A DNA stretch of 64,000 nucleotides, from assembly GCA_025355005.1 (NCBI GenBank), contig JANXLV010000196.1:1-64000 (forward strand), written 5' to 3'. The translations under genes were made by a program, and so were the position numbers. Source of the DNA: Myxococcales bacterium. GTDB taxonomy: Bacteria > Myxococcota_A > Polyangia > Polyangiales > Polyangiaceae. The notes beneath the pieces are model-generated. The model searched no databases. It worked only from the letters and a program-made list of their open reading frames with translations, and was not told the origin of the DNA. Below, piece by piece: positions 23,790 through 33,136 of the stretch (positions within the stretch are counted from its first letter, which is position 1; the number at the start of each line of letters is the position of its first letter).

Positions 23790-26528
23790 TCAGTGAATGC
23801 CGCCGCCGCCACACTGGTTGGGCGTGCCGCCACCGCCGCAGGTCTGCCCGTTGGGGCACATGCCGCAGTCGAGGGCGCCGCCGCAACCGTCGGCGACAAT
23901 GCCGCACGTCGCACCTGCATCCTTGCACGAGCGCGGCGTGCACATCGGTGCGCCGCACTGGCCCGGCGTTCCGCCGCCACCGCACGTCTGACCCATGGGG
24001 CACGTGCCGCACTGGAGCAGGTTGCCGCAGCCGTCCGCAGCCGGACCGCACGCGATGCCCTGAGCCATACAGGTCGTTGCCGAGCAGGAGTTGGAGCCGC
24101 ACATGCTGGGGCCCGCGCCGCCGCAGGTGAGACCCATGCCGCACGTGCCGCAGTCGACCGTTGCACCGCAGCCGTCAGGGATGCTTCCGCACATGCCCAT
24201 CTTGCAAGTCGCCTTGGTGCACGGCGGAGTCACGCACTTCGCGGGGGCGCCTTGGCAGACCTGGCCTGCCGGGCAGACGCCGCAGCTCTGCTGTCCGCCG
24301 CAGCCGTCGGTGGCGGGGCCGCAGGTCTGAGCGCCGCAGCCGATCATCGTGCACGTCGGCGGTGTGACCACGATCGGCTTGATGCACGACGTGAGGTCGA
24401 ACAGCATGTACGCGAGGACCTTCTCCTGGGGAGTGAACGTGGTGCTCACGCACTCGTTCGGGAAGTTCGTCGTGGCGCTGCTGGTATCGCCGGAGACGTG
24501 GAAGTCGGAGAAGATGACGCGCCCGCACTGCGTCGCCTGGTTGAACGGCGTATTGAATGCGTAGTGGAACACAGGCGTGCCCTTCGCACCGGGGCTGTAC
24601 TCCGTGATGTACGGAGTAGCGCCGGCTGCGGCCGGCAGGAAGGCGTCGTAGCGCGGTTGGCTGATGCTGACGCGATCGGGTGCGCCCGTCACGGGGGTCG
24701 CCGCGCACTTGGGATTGGAGGAGGCAACGTTGCAGAGCGCGTTGACGCCCGTCGCGTTGAGCCACTTGTCGAACGTGCCGCCAGCGACCGTCGTGCTGAC
24801 GAGGCCGTCGTCCGGGTCGGCTGTGCCGACGCCCAGGCCGTTCTTGGGGCTCCACTGCACTGACGTGCCCCACGTGGAGCTGTAGAGGTTTGCGGCGGGC
24901 GAGGCCACGTCGTAGAGCCACGTGTAGTTGAAGTGCGTCGCGAACACGCGGCCGCCTTCGTTAGCGTAGTTGTACGCAGCGGTGCGCGCTGCCGTGATCT
25001 TGTCCGTGGGACCACCAGGGCATGCAAAGAGGAGCGCGTCGTACTTCTCCATCTGCGCCTGCGTGGCGACGAGCGAGCTGACGCTCGGCGTGCTGCCGTT
25101 GATGCGCGCGCCGGCAGTGCCGCCGCTCTCGTCATCCTGGTAGAGCTGGATGCGTCCGGTGCCGCCGGGGTTCGTGAACTGCGTGTCGAGGATGCCCATC
25201 TTGCGGAAGACGCACTCGAGCGGGTCGATGTAGCCAGTGGAGAGCGCGAACAGCGGGATGTTGTCCATCGCGCCGCTCTCGGCCTGCTTGGTCGGCATGC
25301 GGATGGTGCCCGCGGTCTGCGCGGCAGTCGTGCACTTCGTGACCGCAGGGATGGTGACGATCTTGCGCCAGCGACCCATCTGAACGACGAGCGGGAAGGA
25401 CACACCAGCGGGAACGTTGCTCAGGCTGAACGAGCCGTCGAAGTCAGTGACGGCGTTGACGAGCGGGGCCCCGCTTGCAGTGCCGTTGCACGTGTCGCAG
25501 GTGCCGCCGGCCACACCGTCCGTGAAGGCGGTGACGCCGTACGGGTAGGCCAGCGAGCCGTTCGGGACGTAGACGACCGCGCCGGGTAGCGGCAGAGTGC
25601 CGTTCGGCGCGAACACCTTGCCGGTGATCGTCGTCTGCGAGTTTATCGGGCACACGGCCTGGTTGAGACAGAAGTTCACGCACGTGCCGGCGTCGAGGCC
25701 GCCGCCCGTGCCGCACTTGTTCGAGCCGCCGCCGCCGCAGAAGCCGACCGCGCAGCCCGCGTTCGCCATGCTGCCGCCGCAGTCGAGCAAGCCGCCGCAG
25801 CCATCGGCGACGTAGCCGCAGTTCGCGCCAGCGGCCGCGCACGTGGTCTTCACGCACGCGGGAGCGCCGCACATGCTGGCGACGCCACCACCACCGCAGC
25901 TCTGGCCCGCGGCGCAGCCGCCGCAGGTAAGGATGCCGCCGCAACCGTCCGCGACCGGACCGCACTCATTCGCGACGCACACAGTCCGCGGTGCGCAGAT
26001 GCCGCCGTCGGGGAGGACCGACATGCCGCCGTCGTTGATCAGACCGCCGCCGCACTGGCTCGGGCCGCCACCGCCGCAGAACTGCGGGACGGGGCAGGTG
26101 CCGCAGTTGGCGAGCGTGCCGCCACAACCGTCACCCGCAGGTCCGCACGCGACCTTCTGCTGTGCACACGTGCGCGGGACGCAGCCTGCCGTGCCGCCGC
26201 AGACGCTGGCCTTGCCACCGCCACCGCAGGTCTCGGGCACGGTACATGTGCCGCACTGGATCTTGCCGCCACATCCATCACCCGCAGGGCCGCAGTTGAT
26301 GCCGAGGTCCTTGCATGTGAGTGCCTTGCACGAGCCGCTTCCGCTGCCGGTTTTGCCGCCATCTTTGCCGGTGCCGAAGCCCGTGGGGAGGCCGCCTTCG
26401 GACTCGTCGATGCCGGAATCGAACCCGTCACCGCCCGCGAACTGGCTTCCGTCGCCGGAGCCGCACGACGCAGCCGCGATGCCCACTCCAATCAACGCCA
26501 GCGAGCCAAGCAAAAGCTGCAGCTTCAT
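23790..26528 (-). CDS. Cys-rich repeat lipoprotein with a GATase-like central domain
   Basis: 912 aa. The ATG at 26528 follows GGAGG by 5 nt. Signal peptide with AAASC (lipid Cys22). Four Cys-rich repeats (about 67-275) and four more near the C-terminus (about 730-905) follow one plan: C-x4-C, then CGP-x-xDGCGG, then CGxC and TCGGGG. Between them, TITGKVFAPNG...DFDGSFSLSNVPAG is a carboxypeptidase-regulatory-like beta-sandwich. Next comes a domain with YDALLFACPGG, GGRVFATHFN and GRVIFSDFHVSG, a pattern like class I glutamine-amidotransferase/ThuA folds, though without an evident nucleophile Cys elbow. Surface or secreted protein; role unknown. Confidence 0.8.
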   Translation of the reverse strand: MKLQLLLGSLALIGVGIAAASCGSGDGSQFAGGDGFDSGIDESEGGLPTGFGTGKDGGKTGSGSGSCKALTCKDLGINCGPAGDGCGGKIQCGTCTVPETCGGGGKASVCGGTAGCVPRTCAQQKVACGPAGDGCGGTLANCGTCPVPQFCGGGGPSQCGGGLINDGGMSVLPDGGICAPRTVCVANECGPVADGCGGILTCGGCAAGQSCGGGGVASMCGAPACVKTTCAAAGANCGYVADGCGGLLDCGGSMANAGCAVGFCGGGGSNKCGTGGGLDAGTCVNFCLNQAVCPINSQTTITGKVFAPNGTLPLPGAVVYVPNGSLAYPYGVTAFTDGVAGGTCDTCNGTASGAPLVNAVTDFDGSFSLSNVPAGVSFPLVVQMGRWRKIVTIPAVTKCTTAAQTAGTIRMPTKQAESGAMDNIPLFALSTGYIDPLECVFRKMGILDTQFTNPGGTGRIQLYQDDESGGTAGARINGSTPSVSSLVATQAQMEKYDALLFACPGGPTDKITAARTAAYNYANEGGRVFATHFNYTWLYDVASPAANLYSSTWGTSVQWSPKNGLGVGTADPDDGLVSTTVAGGTFDKWLNATGVNALCNVASSNPKCAATPVTGAPDRVSISQPRYDAFLPAAAGATPYITEYSPGAKGTPVFHYAFNTPFNQATQCGRVIFSDFHVSGDTSSATTNFPNECVSTTFTPQEKVLAYMLFDLTSCIKPIVVTPPTCTMIGCGAQTCGPATDGCGGQQSCGVCPAGQVCQGAPAKCVTPPCTKATCKMGMCGSIPDGCGATVDCGTCGMGLTCGGAGPSMCGSNSCSATTCMAQGIACGPAADGCGNLLQCGTCPMGQTCGGGGTPGQCGAPMCTPRSCKDAGATCGIVADGCGGALDCGMCPNGQTCGGGGTPNQCGGGGIH

Positions 26529-26696
26529 GAAACCTCCGTTGCCCAGCGCGCAAGGCCCTCGACTCGCACGCAGTGAGCTAATTCTTCTCATACTACACGA
26601 AAATTACGGCCGCGTTGGCGTCAATTGGGACAACCCGATCCCGTTCTTGATCTCGGCATTGCTATCCGTGGCGGGCCAGGGCTATGTACCGCGACG

Positions 26697-27938
26697 ATGA
26701 CTCGCCGCTGGCTCACGCTCGGTCTCCTGGTTTTCGCCCCGTTCGCCGTCCTCGTTGCTTGCAGCAGCAGCAACAACAACGGTGGCAACTCCGATGGCGG
26801 CGCTGACGGCAGCGGCGGTATCGTGGCCGCGTGCGGCGCCTGCACCGCGAACGCCGAGTGCGCCGGTTCTGGCTTTGCGTGCGCCGGCTCCGTGTGCACC
26901 AAGCAGTGCAGCATCGACACGGACTGCGCGGGCATCGGCCCCGCTGCATGTGACCAGGGCGTCTGCGGCTGCAAGGGCCACACGACCCCCATCTGCGGCG
27001 CGTGCACCTCCACCACCGACTGCGTCACCGGCGCGCGATGTCTGCTGGGTACGTGCAAGCCCGAGACCACGCAGGCCACCTGCAGCGCGACCAACGCGTG
27101 CAAGGCGCCGCTCCAGTGCGATCCGGACCTGGGCTGCATCTGCGCCGCCGCCGGGACGGTCGACGGAGGGCAGGGCGCGGGCAGCGGCCTCGTGACCGTG
27201 GTCTGCCAGGGCGCGGTCACGGATGCAGGCGCGATGAGCACCTTCGGGAGCTGCGCCGGAAGCGCGTCGTTCAACACCGGCTTCGCGCCTGGCACCGGCT
27301 ACACCGTCACCACCACCGCCGTGAACGCGTCGATCACCGAGATCGCGTACTCCGGCAAGGTCGCGGCCGTGCCGACGGCGCTCTCCGCGGGCGAGATCTC
27401 CTTCACGGGACCCGCCAGCACGCTGAACATGCCGCCTGACTCCAAGAATGCGTACGCGGCGACGTCGGGACTTCCGCTCGGCGTCATCGGCGACACGGTG
27501 ACCATCGCGGCAGCTGGCGCAGCCATCCCGAAGTTCTCGTCGATGCTGGCGCTGCCGCCCATCGCCTCGCTGTCCAGCCCGATACAGCCGTCGGCAGGCG
27601 CCCCGCTGGTGCTCGATCACACGATGCCGCTCACGGTCATCGCGTCGAGCGCGACGGACGGGAAGCTCGTCGTGATCCTCACGTCGGCGAAGAGCGCTTC
27701 GGCCCTTGTCGTCCTTCGCGGCGAAGGGCAGGTCATGGGCGGCTCGGGCGGGGTGACGTTCCCGGCGGCGGCCCTCGCGCTCTTGCCCACGGGCGCAGGC
27801 GGCACGATCCAGATGTACATGGCGAACGACGCAACGGTGATCTCCGGCGGCACGCCGATCAAGATCACGGTCGCCTCGCAGCTCTACGACGGCAACGGAG
27901 ATCCCGTCTTCGCGTTGACGCCGCTCACCGTGCAGTGA
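26697..27938 (+). CDS. Cys-rich lipoprotein, 413 aa
   Basis: ATG at 26697 chosen because it opens with a normal signal (TRRWLTLGLLVF) ending VLVAC (lipid Cys22). The region 45-160 has 24 or so Cys in EGF/Dickkopf-like spacing (CGACT, CAGSV, CTKQC, CDQGVCGC, CGACTS, CLLGTC). The remaining 250 residues are beta-rich without Cys after residue 215, with repeated AxVxxT patterns, and look like a surface beta-sandwich. Divergent from the 912-aa Cys-rich lipoprotein gene. Function unknown. Confidence 0.75.
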   Translation: MTRRWLTLGLLVFAPFAVLVACSSSNNNGGNSDGGADGSGGIVAACGACTANAECAGSGFACAGSVCTKQCSIDTDCAGIGPAACDQGVCGCKGHTTPICGACTSTTDCVTGARCLLGTCKPETTQATCSATNACKAPLQCDPDLGCICAAAGTVDGGQGAGSGLVTVVCQGAVTDAGAMSTFGSCAGSASFNTGFAPGTGYTVTTTAVNASITEIAYSGKVAAVPTALSAGEISFTGPASTLNMPPDSKNAYAATSGLPLGVIGDTVTIAAAGAAIPKFSSMLALPPIASLSSPIQPSAGAPLVLDHTMPLTVIASSATDGKLVVILTSAKSASALVVLRGEGQVMGGSGGVTFPAAALALLPTGAGGTIQMYMANDATVISGGTPIKITVASQLYDGNGDPVFALTPLTVQ

Positions 27939-27962
27939 CAAGCGCACGAGCGCACGAGCGCC

Positions 27963-30059
27963 TCAGAGCGCGGCGCGGAAGGCCAGTGAGGGCGCGTGGA
28001 AGATGTCGAACGAGCCGAAGTCCGCCGACAGCGCGCGGCCGGCGTTCGTGTCCGTGACGTTCACCTTCGAGTAGATGAGATCTGCGTGGTACTGGATGCG
28101 AAGGTCCGCGCGAACGCGGAAGCCGCGTGGCAAGAGGCGGATGCGAAGACCTGCGCCTGCGCCCGCGTTGACCGCCCATGCGAGGTCGTGATCGTTGAGG
28201 CGGTTGGCCTCGGTGTCCGCGACCGTGCCGTCCTTCAAGAAGTAGAACTTGGTCGGGCCAGCGCCGCCCGCGAGGTAGAGGTCGAGGAACGGTGAGAAGC
28301 GCGGTCCGTCGCCCTGGCCGAAGCGCGCGGAGACCGCCGCCATCCAGAACTGCGAGTTGACGTTCTGCGGAGGGGTCTCGCGGAAGTAGGTGAAGTGCTG
28401 TTCGCCTGCGACGGTCGACGTGTCCTGCAGCTCGTAGACGATGCGCGGAAGCGTGTAGTTTACATATCGCCCGCCCACGACGAGCTCCTCGGTGTACGCG
28501 CGGAACGAGTCATCCGTGATGAGCCAGAGGAGGTCGTAGCCGACATCCGTCTGCATGTACTTCAGCTGCAGCGGCGAGGAGAACACCGTCGTCGAGATGT
28601 CCTGGGCCTTCACCTGGTGCAGCTCACCCGCCGTGAACGTGGCGATCTTCACGCTGGTGCGAATGCCCAGGAGCCCGAGCCCCGCGTCGATGACGTCGCT
28701 GGCAATGCCCGTGATGCCGAGCTGCTTGGTGAGAGAGCTGTTCTCGACGGTGCCGCCGCTCTTCCAGACGCGGTCGGTCGAATACCCAAAGCCAAGGTCC
28801 GCCGCGCCGGGCAAGCGGATCCAGTCGAGCACGACATCCAGGCGCGCGCTCGCGAGCACGATAGGCTGGATGCGGTAGTCGAGCTTGTAATTGCGGCCGC
28901 GGTAGTCGTACGAGTTCTTCTGGTCGCCCGACTTGTCCGACGTGCCGATGCTGGAGAAGATGAACGCATCCGCGCCCGCTTTCAGATCGATACGGAACGA
29001 GTCCAGCGTGATGCCGACAACCTGGTCGACGACGCTCTCGCGCAGCTCGAAGCCGGGGCTCTTGTCCGTGGTGGTCTTGAACGCGGCGGCCAGCTTTCCG
29101 GTCATGTCGTCGAGCAGGGCGGCCTGCTTCGTCATCGACTCCTTGATGCCCTTCACGTTCGAGGGCATGTCGTAGACCGTCTTCGCGATCTTGAGGTTCG
29201 ACTTGTACATCAGGTCGCGCGGCGCGGTGGGGATGCCGCGGACGGCCTGGATGATGATGATGGGGATCATCGCCAGCGCCTCGAGCTCGATGCGGAACGC
29301 GACGCTGATGGCGTAGAACGCGTCGCGCGCGATCTGCTCCTTCTCGCCGCCCGCGAGCTTCGCGTCCTCGGTGAGGTTCACCGCGTCCTGGTTCACGAGG
29401 TCGCTGGTGCGAGTGACCTCACCGCGGGCGCGCGCGACCTTGTCGTTGGCCGCAGCCATGACCGGAGCGTGCGCCTTGCGCTGCTGCTCGTTCATGCGCG
29501 TGTCCTCGGACTGGACCTTGTCGTGCTCCTCCACTGCCGCGGCGAGGTCGAGGCCCGCCTTGTGGTAGAGGGCCCAGTGCGCCTTGATGTCCTTCGTGCG
29601 CGGCGAGAGCGCGCCGAGCGCGTCGAAGAGCGACGGGTACTTCGCCTTGTCCGGCGTGGGCCCGTACTCGCGCAGGGTCTGCTCGATGTGCATCCGGTAG
29701 CACTTGATGATCGGGATCTCGACGTGGTCGAGGCCCTTGTATGGGAAGCGATCGCGCAGGTCGTCCCGGATCTGGTGGTACTCACCATCCGTCATGGGCA
29801 GGCGTCGGGGCCACAGATCGCCAGGCGTGTAGTTGGTGCCAGAGAGGATGCGGTCCACGAGCTCCAGCGTGACGACGAGGTCCTCGACGCGGTCGATCGC
29901 GACCTTGATGTTGGGTTCTTCATCCGCGTAGGCGCGGTAGGCGCGAACGTTCTGCGTGACGCCACCACAGCCCAACGCACCGAGCGCGAACAAGAGGAGC
30001 GACATCACGGCCGCCGCGCGCCCGACCCTGCGGAGAGTTCCCCGTTCCTTCAGTTCCAT
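27963..30059 (-). CDS. Large outer-membrane-type lipoprotein, 698 aa
   Basis: ATG at 30059 with GAGGGG 6 nt before it. Signal peptide with LGALGC (lipid Cys31). The N-terminal 350 residues are mostly helical (about 45-200 are charged, with VEDLVVTLELVDRIL and AVEEHDKVQSEDTRMNEQQRK). From about 350 to the end, alternating hydrophobic/aromatic residues suggest beta strands, perhaps a small beta-barrel or surface domain (YRIQPIVLASARLDVVL, FRVRADLRIQYHADLIY). Gap to the HIT gene is 10 nt, so both share an operon. No family recognised. Confidence 0.72.
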   Translation of the reverse strand: MELKERGTLRRVGRAAAVMSLLLFALGALGCGGVTQNVRAYRAYADEEPNIKVAIDRVEDLVVTLELVDRILSGTNYTPGDLWPRRLPMTDGEYHQIRDDLRDRFPYKGLDHVEIPIIKCYRMHIEQTLREYGPTPDKAKYPSLFDALGALSPRTKDIKAHWALYHKAGLDLAAAVEEHDKVQSEDTRMNEQQRKAHAPVMAAANDKVARARGEVTRTSDLVNQDAVNLTEDAKLAGGEKEQIARDAFYAISVAFRIELEALAMIPIIIIQAVRGIPTAPRDLMYKSNLKIAKTVYDMPSNVKGIKESMTKQAALLDDMTGKLAAAFKTTTDKSPGFELRESVVDQVVGITLDSFRIDLKAGADAFIFSSIGTSDKSGDQKNSYDYRGRNYKLDYRIQPIVLASARLDVVLDWIRLPGAADLGFGYSTDRVWKSGGTVENSSLTKQLGITGIASDVIDAGLGLLGIRTSVKIATFTAGELHQVKAQDISTTVFSSPLQLKYMQTDVGYDLLWLITDDSFRAYTEELVVGGRYVNYTLPRIVYELQDTSTVAGEQHFTYFRETPPQNVNSQFWMAAVSARFGQGDGPRFSPFLDLYLAGGAGPTKFYFLKDGTVADTEANRLNDHDLAWAVNAGAGAGLRIRLLPRGFRVRADLRIQYHADLIYSKVNVTDTNAGRALSADFGSFDIFHAPSLAFRAAL

Positions 30060-30069
30060 GGCGTGCCCC

Positions 30070-30408
30070 TCAACCCGGCGGCCACGTGAGCTTCCGCCCA
30101 GCGAGCACATGGATGTGGAGGTGGAAAACGCTCTGCCCCGCATCCGTCCCATTGTTGACGACAGTTCGGTACCCCGCATTCAAAAGGTCGAGCTTTTCTG
30201 CCACAGCGCGGGCCATCAGCAGCAGCCGACCCAAGAGCGCCTGGTCCGCCTCGGTCGCCTCGCTGAGTGAGACAATGTGCTTCTTCGGGATGACGAGCAC
30301 GTGCGTCGGCGCAGCAGCGTTGATGTCGCGGAAAGCGACGGCATGTTCGTCCTCGAGCACGATGTTCGCTTTGATCTCGTGCTGAGCGATCTTACAGAAC
30401 AAGCACAT
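30070..30408 (-). CDS. HIT family nucleotide hydrolase
   Basis: 112 aa. The histidine triad HLHIHVL carries the nucleophile, with CLFCKIAQHEI at the start and NNGTDAGQSVFH upstream of the triad, the normal HIT/HINT pattern. Family members hydrolyse AMP-lysine or dinucleoside polyphosphates. It is the first gene of a two-gene operon with the 698-aa lipoprotein and diverges from the kinase gene at 30536. Confidence 0.92.
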   Translation of the reverse strand: MCLFCKIAQHEIKANIVLEDEHAVAFRDINAAAPTHVLVIPKKHIVSLSEATEADQALLGRLLLMARAVAEKLDLLNAGYRTVVNNGTDAGQSVFHLHIHVLAGRKLTWPPG

Positions 30409-30535
30409 CGGCCGATTACACAGGTTTGTGCGGCTTTTCGCAACGACTCCTGCGACGATAGACAGCGTAACCTTCCGCCCCGCCGGACGTAGACATCCAC
30501 AGGCTGGGGAGCGGGGGACGGGTCCGGAGACTCAG

Positions 30536-32608
30536 ATGCACGACACCGACACCTTGCGTCTCGTCGGCACAACCATCGATGGGAAGTACCACATCGACGC
30601 CATCGCCGGCGCGGGCGGTGCTGCGACGGTGTATCGCGCGACCCATGTGACCTGGGGCCGGACCGTCGCGGTGAAGGTGATCCGCAACCTCAGCACCATG
30701 AAGGAGTCTGCGCGGCCCGAGGTCCTTGCGAAGCTCGTGGTCGAGGCAGAGCTCCTTGCCTCCCTGTCCGAGCAGACAGCAGCCATCGTGCAGGCCTACG
30801 ACATCGGCACACTGACGACCGCCGCGGGCGACTGGGCTCCGTACCTCGTGCTGTCGTGGCTCTCCGGCGCCACGCTCGAGGCGGTTCTCGACGAGGAGGA
30901 GCAGGCGGGGCTCGCGCCGCGCTCGCTCGCGCAGGCAGCGGTGCTGCTCACGCCGGCCGCGAACGCGCTAGCACTGGCTCATGCGCGCGGCATCGCCCAC
31001 CGCGACATCAAGCCGGGCAATCTGTTCGTGACGGGTGCGCCGCGGGGGATCGATGCGTCGATCAAGGTGCTCGATTTCGGTATCGCCAAGGTCGTCGCCG
31101 ATGCGAAGAGCCTCGAGGGCTTCAACTCGACCCTCGCTGACCTCACGTCGTTCACGCCTGCGTATGGTGCGCCGGAGCAGTTCTCCAAGGCGGTCGGACC
31201 GACGGGACCATGGACGGATGTGTATGGTCTGGCGCTGGTCGTGCTCGAGGTGGCGGTGGGGCGCGGGCTCGCCACCGGAGACGACATCGGGCAGCTGGCC
31301 TACGCGACCACGCGCGCATCGGTGAGGCCCACGCCGCGGCAGTTGGGCATGGCGGTGACGGACGAGGTCGAGGCCGTGATGGCACGAGCGCTCGCGGTTC
31401 GAATCGCAGACCGGTACGAGAACGTCGGCGCATTCTGGGCAGCGCTCACCGGCGCGCTGGGTGTCGACGCGTCCGCGCTTCCGTCGTCGCTCTCACGCGT
31501 CTCGATCGCAGATGGTCCGCGGTCTTCCCGCCGCCGCGTCCCGCTGGCGATCGAGAGCGCGGCGACGCTTCCCGTGCAGGTCCCGGACGTGCCCGAGACA
31601 CCGCCGTCGGCGCCCGGCACGGAGACTCCGGGTGCGCGTCGTCGGCCACGAAGGTGGGTCATTCCGGCGTCGCTCGTGGGGTTGACGTTCACGGCGGGTG
31701 CTCTGGCCACGCTCGTGCACCTCGCGCGCGCAACGCCGCACGCCCAGCCGATCTCCAGCGCCGCGAGCGCAGTCGTTGCTGCGCCGCCGGTCTCCGTGCC
31801 GCCCGGCTGCCCTTTTGGAATGGTGATGGTCAGCGGCGGCAAGTTCTTCATGGGCTCCGACGACGCGGACGCGATGCCGCAGGAGAAGCCGCAGCACAAG
31901 GTGATCTTGCATGCATACTGCATCGATCGCACCGAGGTGACCCTTGCGGCCTACAAGAGCTGCAGCGACACGGGCGGATGCAAGCGTGCCGGCGTCAGCA
32001 ACACGTGGCCGGGGATCAGCAAGACCGAGCAGAAGACCTATGACCCGCTCTGCAACGCGATTGCGCCCGACGCGCGCGGCACGCATCCGGTGAACTGCGT
32101 GGACCACGCGCAGGCGGACAACTACTGCCGCGAGCAAAAAAAGCGCCTTCCCACGGAGGCCGAGTGGGAGCTCTCGGCGCGCGGGCCCGACGGCAGGCGA
32201 TACCCGTGGGGCGACGAGGCACCATCCCCCGAGCGCATGAACGCATGCGGCGCCGAGTGCGCGCGGTGGGGCAAGAGCGTCAACACGGAGCTCCCCGCCA
32301 TGTTCGCAGGCGACGACGGATGGGTGCATACTGCACCTGTTGGCTCGTACCCCGCCGGCGCGTCGCGCTATGGCCTCGTGGATGTGGTGGGCAACGTGTG
32401 GGAGTGGGTCTCCGATGGCTACGCGCCTTACGCGGAGGCAGAAGCCATCTCGCCCAAGGGCCAGGACGATGCCCCGACGCGCGTCATTCGCGGCGGTGCG
32501 TGGAACGGCTCCGAGGCGAGCTGGGTGAGGCCGACGTTCCGCTATGGCAGCGCGCCCACCGTCCGCAGCCACGGCATCGGGTTCCGCTGCGCGGCGGATG
32601 TGAAGTGA
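30536..32608 (+). CDS. Ser/Thr protein kinase fused to an FGE-type domain
   Basis: 690 aa. ATG at 30536 follows GGAG by 6 nt. The cytoplasmic kinase (about 12-285) has a glycine loop GAGGAATVY, VAVKVI Lys, HRDIKPGN (Asp157 base) and DFG (Asp180). A basic linker and one membrane segment (about 377-400) lead to a C-terminal FGE/SUMF1-type domain (about 440-690) with GKFFMGS, LPTEAEWELSARG, GNVWEWVSDG, RGGAWN and GFRCA. The domain is thus placed outside the membrane as a possible sensor or effector. Such fusions are known in myxobacteria and related phyla; the link between sensor domain and kinase is inferred. Confidence 0.92.
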   Translation: MHDTDTLRLVGTTIDGKYHIDAIAGAGGAATVYRATHVTWGRTVAVKVIRNLSTMKESARPEVLAKLVVEAELLASLSEQTAAIVQAYDIGTLTTAAGDWAPYLVLSWLSGATLEAVLDEEEQAGLAPRSLAQAAVLLTPAANALALAHARGIAHRDIKPGNLFVTGAPRGIDASIKVLDFGIAKVVADAKSLEGFNSTLADLTSFTPAYGAPEQFSKAVGPTGPWTDVYGLALVVLEVAVGRGLATGDDIGQLAYATTRASVRPTPRQLGMAVTDEVEAVMARALAVRIADRYENVGAFWAALTGALGVDASALPSSLSRVSIADGPRSSRRRVPLAIESAATLPVQVPDVPETPPSAPGTETPGARRRPRRWVIPASLVGLTFTAGALATLVHLARATPHAQPISSAASAVVAAPPVSVPPGCPFGMVMVSGGKFFMGSDDADAMPQEKPQHKVILHAYCIDRTEVTLAAYKSCSDTGGCKRAGVSNTWPGISKTEQKTYDPLCNAIAPDARGTHPVNCVDHAQADNYCREQKKRLPTEAEWELSARGPDGRRYPWGDEAPSPERMNACGAECARWGKSVNTELPAMFAGDDGWVHTAPVGSYPAGASRYGLVDVVGNVWEWVSDGYAPYAEAEAISPKGQDDAPTRVIRGGAWNGSEASWVRPTFRYGSAPTVRSHGIGFRCAADVK

Positions 32609-32620
32609 CGAGACAGTGAG

Positions 32621-32638
32621 CGGCTCCCGTTCGAGCCG
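32621..32638. terminator. Hairpin CGGCTC-CCGTTC-GAGCCG between converging genes
   Basis: A 6-bp stem lies between the stop of the kinase gene (32608) and the stop of the converging gene (32639). A bidirectional terminator is plausible, though no T-run follows. Confidence 0.35.
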
Positions 32639-33136
32639 TCACGCGCTGGGCGCCGAGAGCGCGCTCGTGATGCGCTCCCACAGCTCGCTCTCGTCGGGGG
32701 AGAGCGCGGGCTCGAACGCGGCGAAGGGCACCGACGGGGGACGCACGGCGCCGAGCTTTCCGTCGCGCTCTTCCCGGTAGTGCACGCGCAGCCACGCGCT
32801 CTCGACCGCGTACAGGCGGCCACCCATCCCGACGACGAGTGACAGCAGATCGGGCCCGGTGGCGCGCCGCGGAATCGGCCGGACGATGAGCGTGCGCTTG
32901 GTGCTGCACGCGACCTCTCTCGCAGAGAGCCCCGCGAGAAGATGATCCGCCGCGTCGCCCCAGGGTGAACGTGCGCCACGGAACCCCGATTCCACGAGCT
33001 CCTTCACGGTGGTCTCGCGTGGGACGTCATCGAGATCGAGCGTGAGCCCAGCGGTGCGCATCGCATCTTCGAGCGCGCCAACGGTGACGTCGCCTGATGC
33101 ATTGACGAGCAGGCTCTTGCGATCGAGCTCGATCAT
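32639..33136 (-). CDS. Small FAD-binding-domain protein coupled to the FAD oxidase
   Basis: 165 aa. ATG at 33136 overlaps the stop of the FAD oxidase by 4 nt (ATGA). LLVNASGDVTVGALEDAMRTAGLTLDLDD and GFRGARSPWGDAADHLLAGLSA resemble the start of the p-cresol methylhydroxylase-type FAD domain (GlcE-like), but the length is only half of it. It may be a partial FAD-domain protein acting as a subunit of the oxidase. Functional call is inference. Confidence 0.6.
   Translation of the reverse strand: MIELDRKSLLVNASGDVTVGALEDAMRTAGLTLDLDDVPRETTVKELVESGFRGARSPWGDAADHLLAGLSAREVACSTKRTLIVRPIPRRATGPDLLSLVVGMGGRLYAVESAWLRVHYREERDGKLGAVRPPSVPFAAFEPALSPDESELWERITSALSAPSA

Noticed and set aside
23790-26350. 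Regular short repeats suggesting a CRISPR array
   Set aside because: The repeats are protein-coding Cys/Gly repeats with imperfect DNA identity and no constant direct repeat and spacer sizes.
28395-30089. 564-aa forward frame opposite the 698-aa lipoprotein
   Set aside because: Val/Arg/Leu/Asp-rich shadow of the reverse-strand lipoprotein, with no signal or motif.
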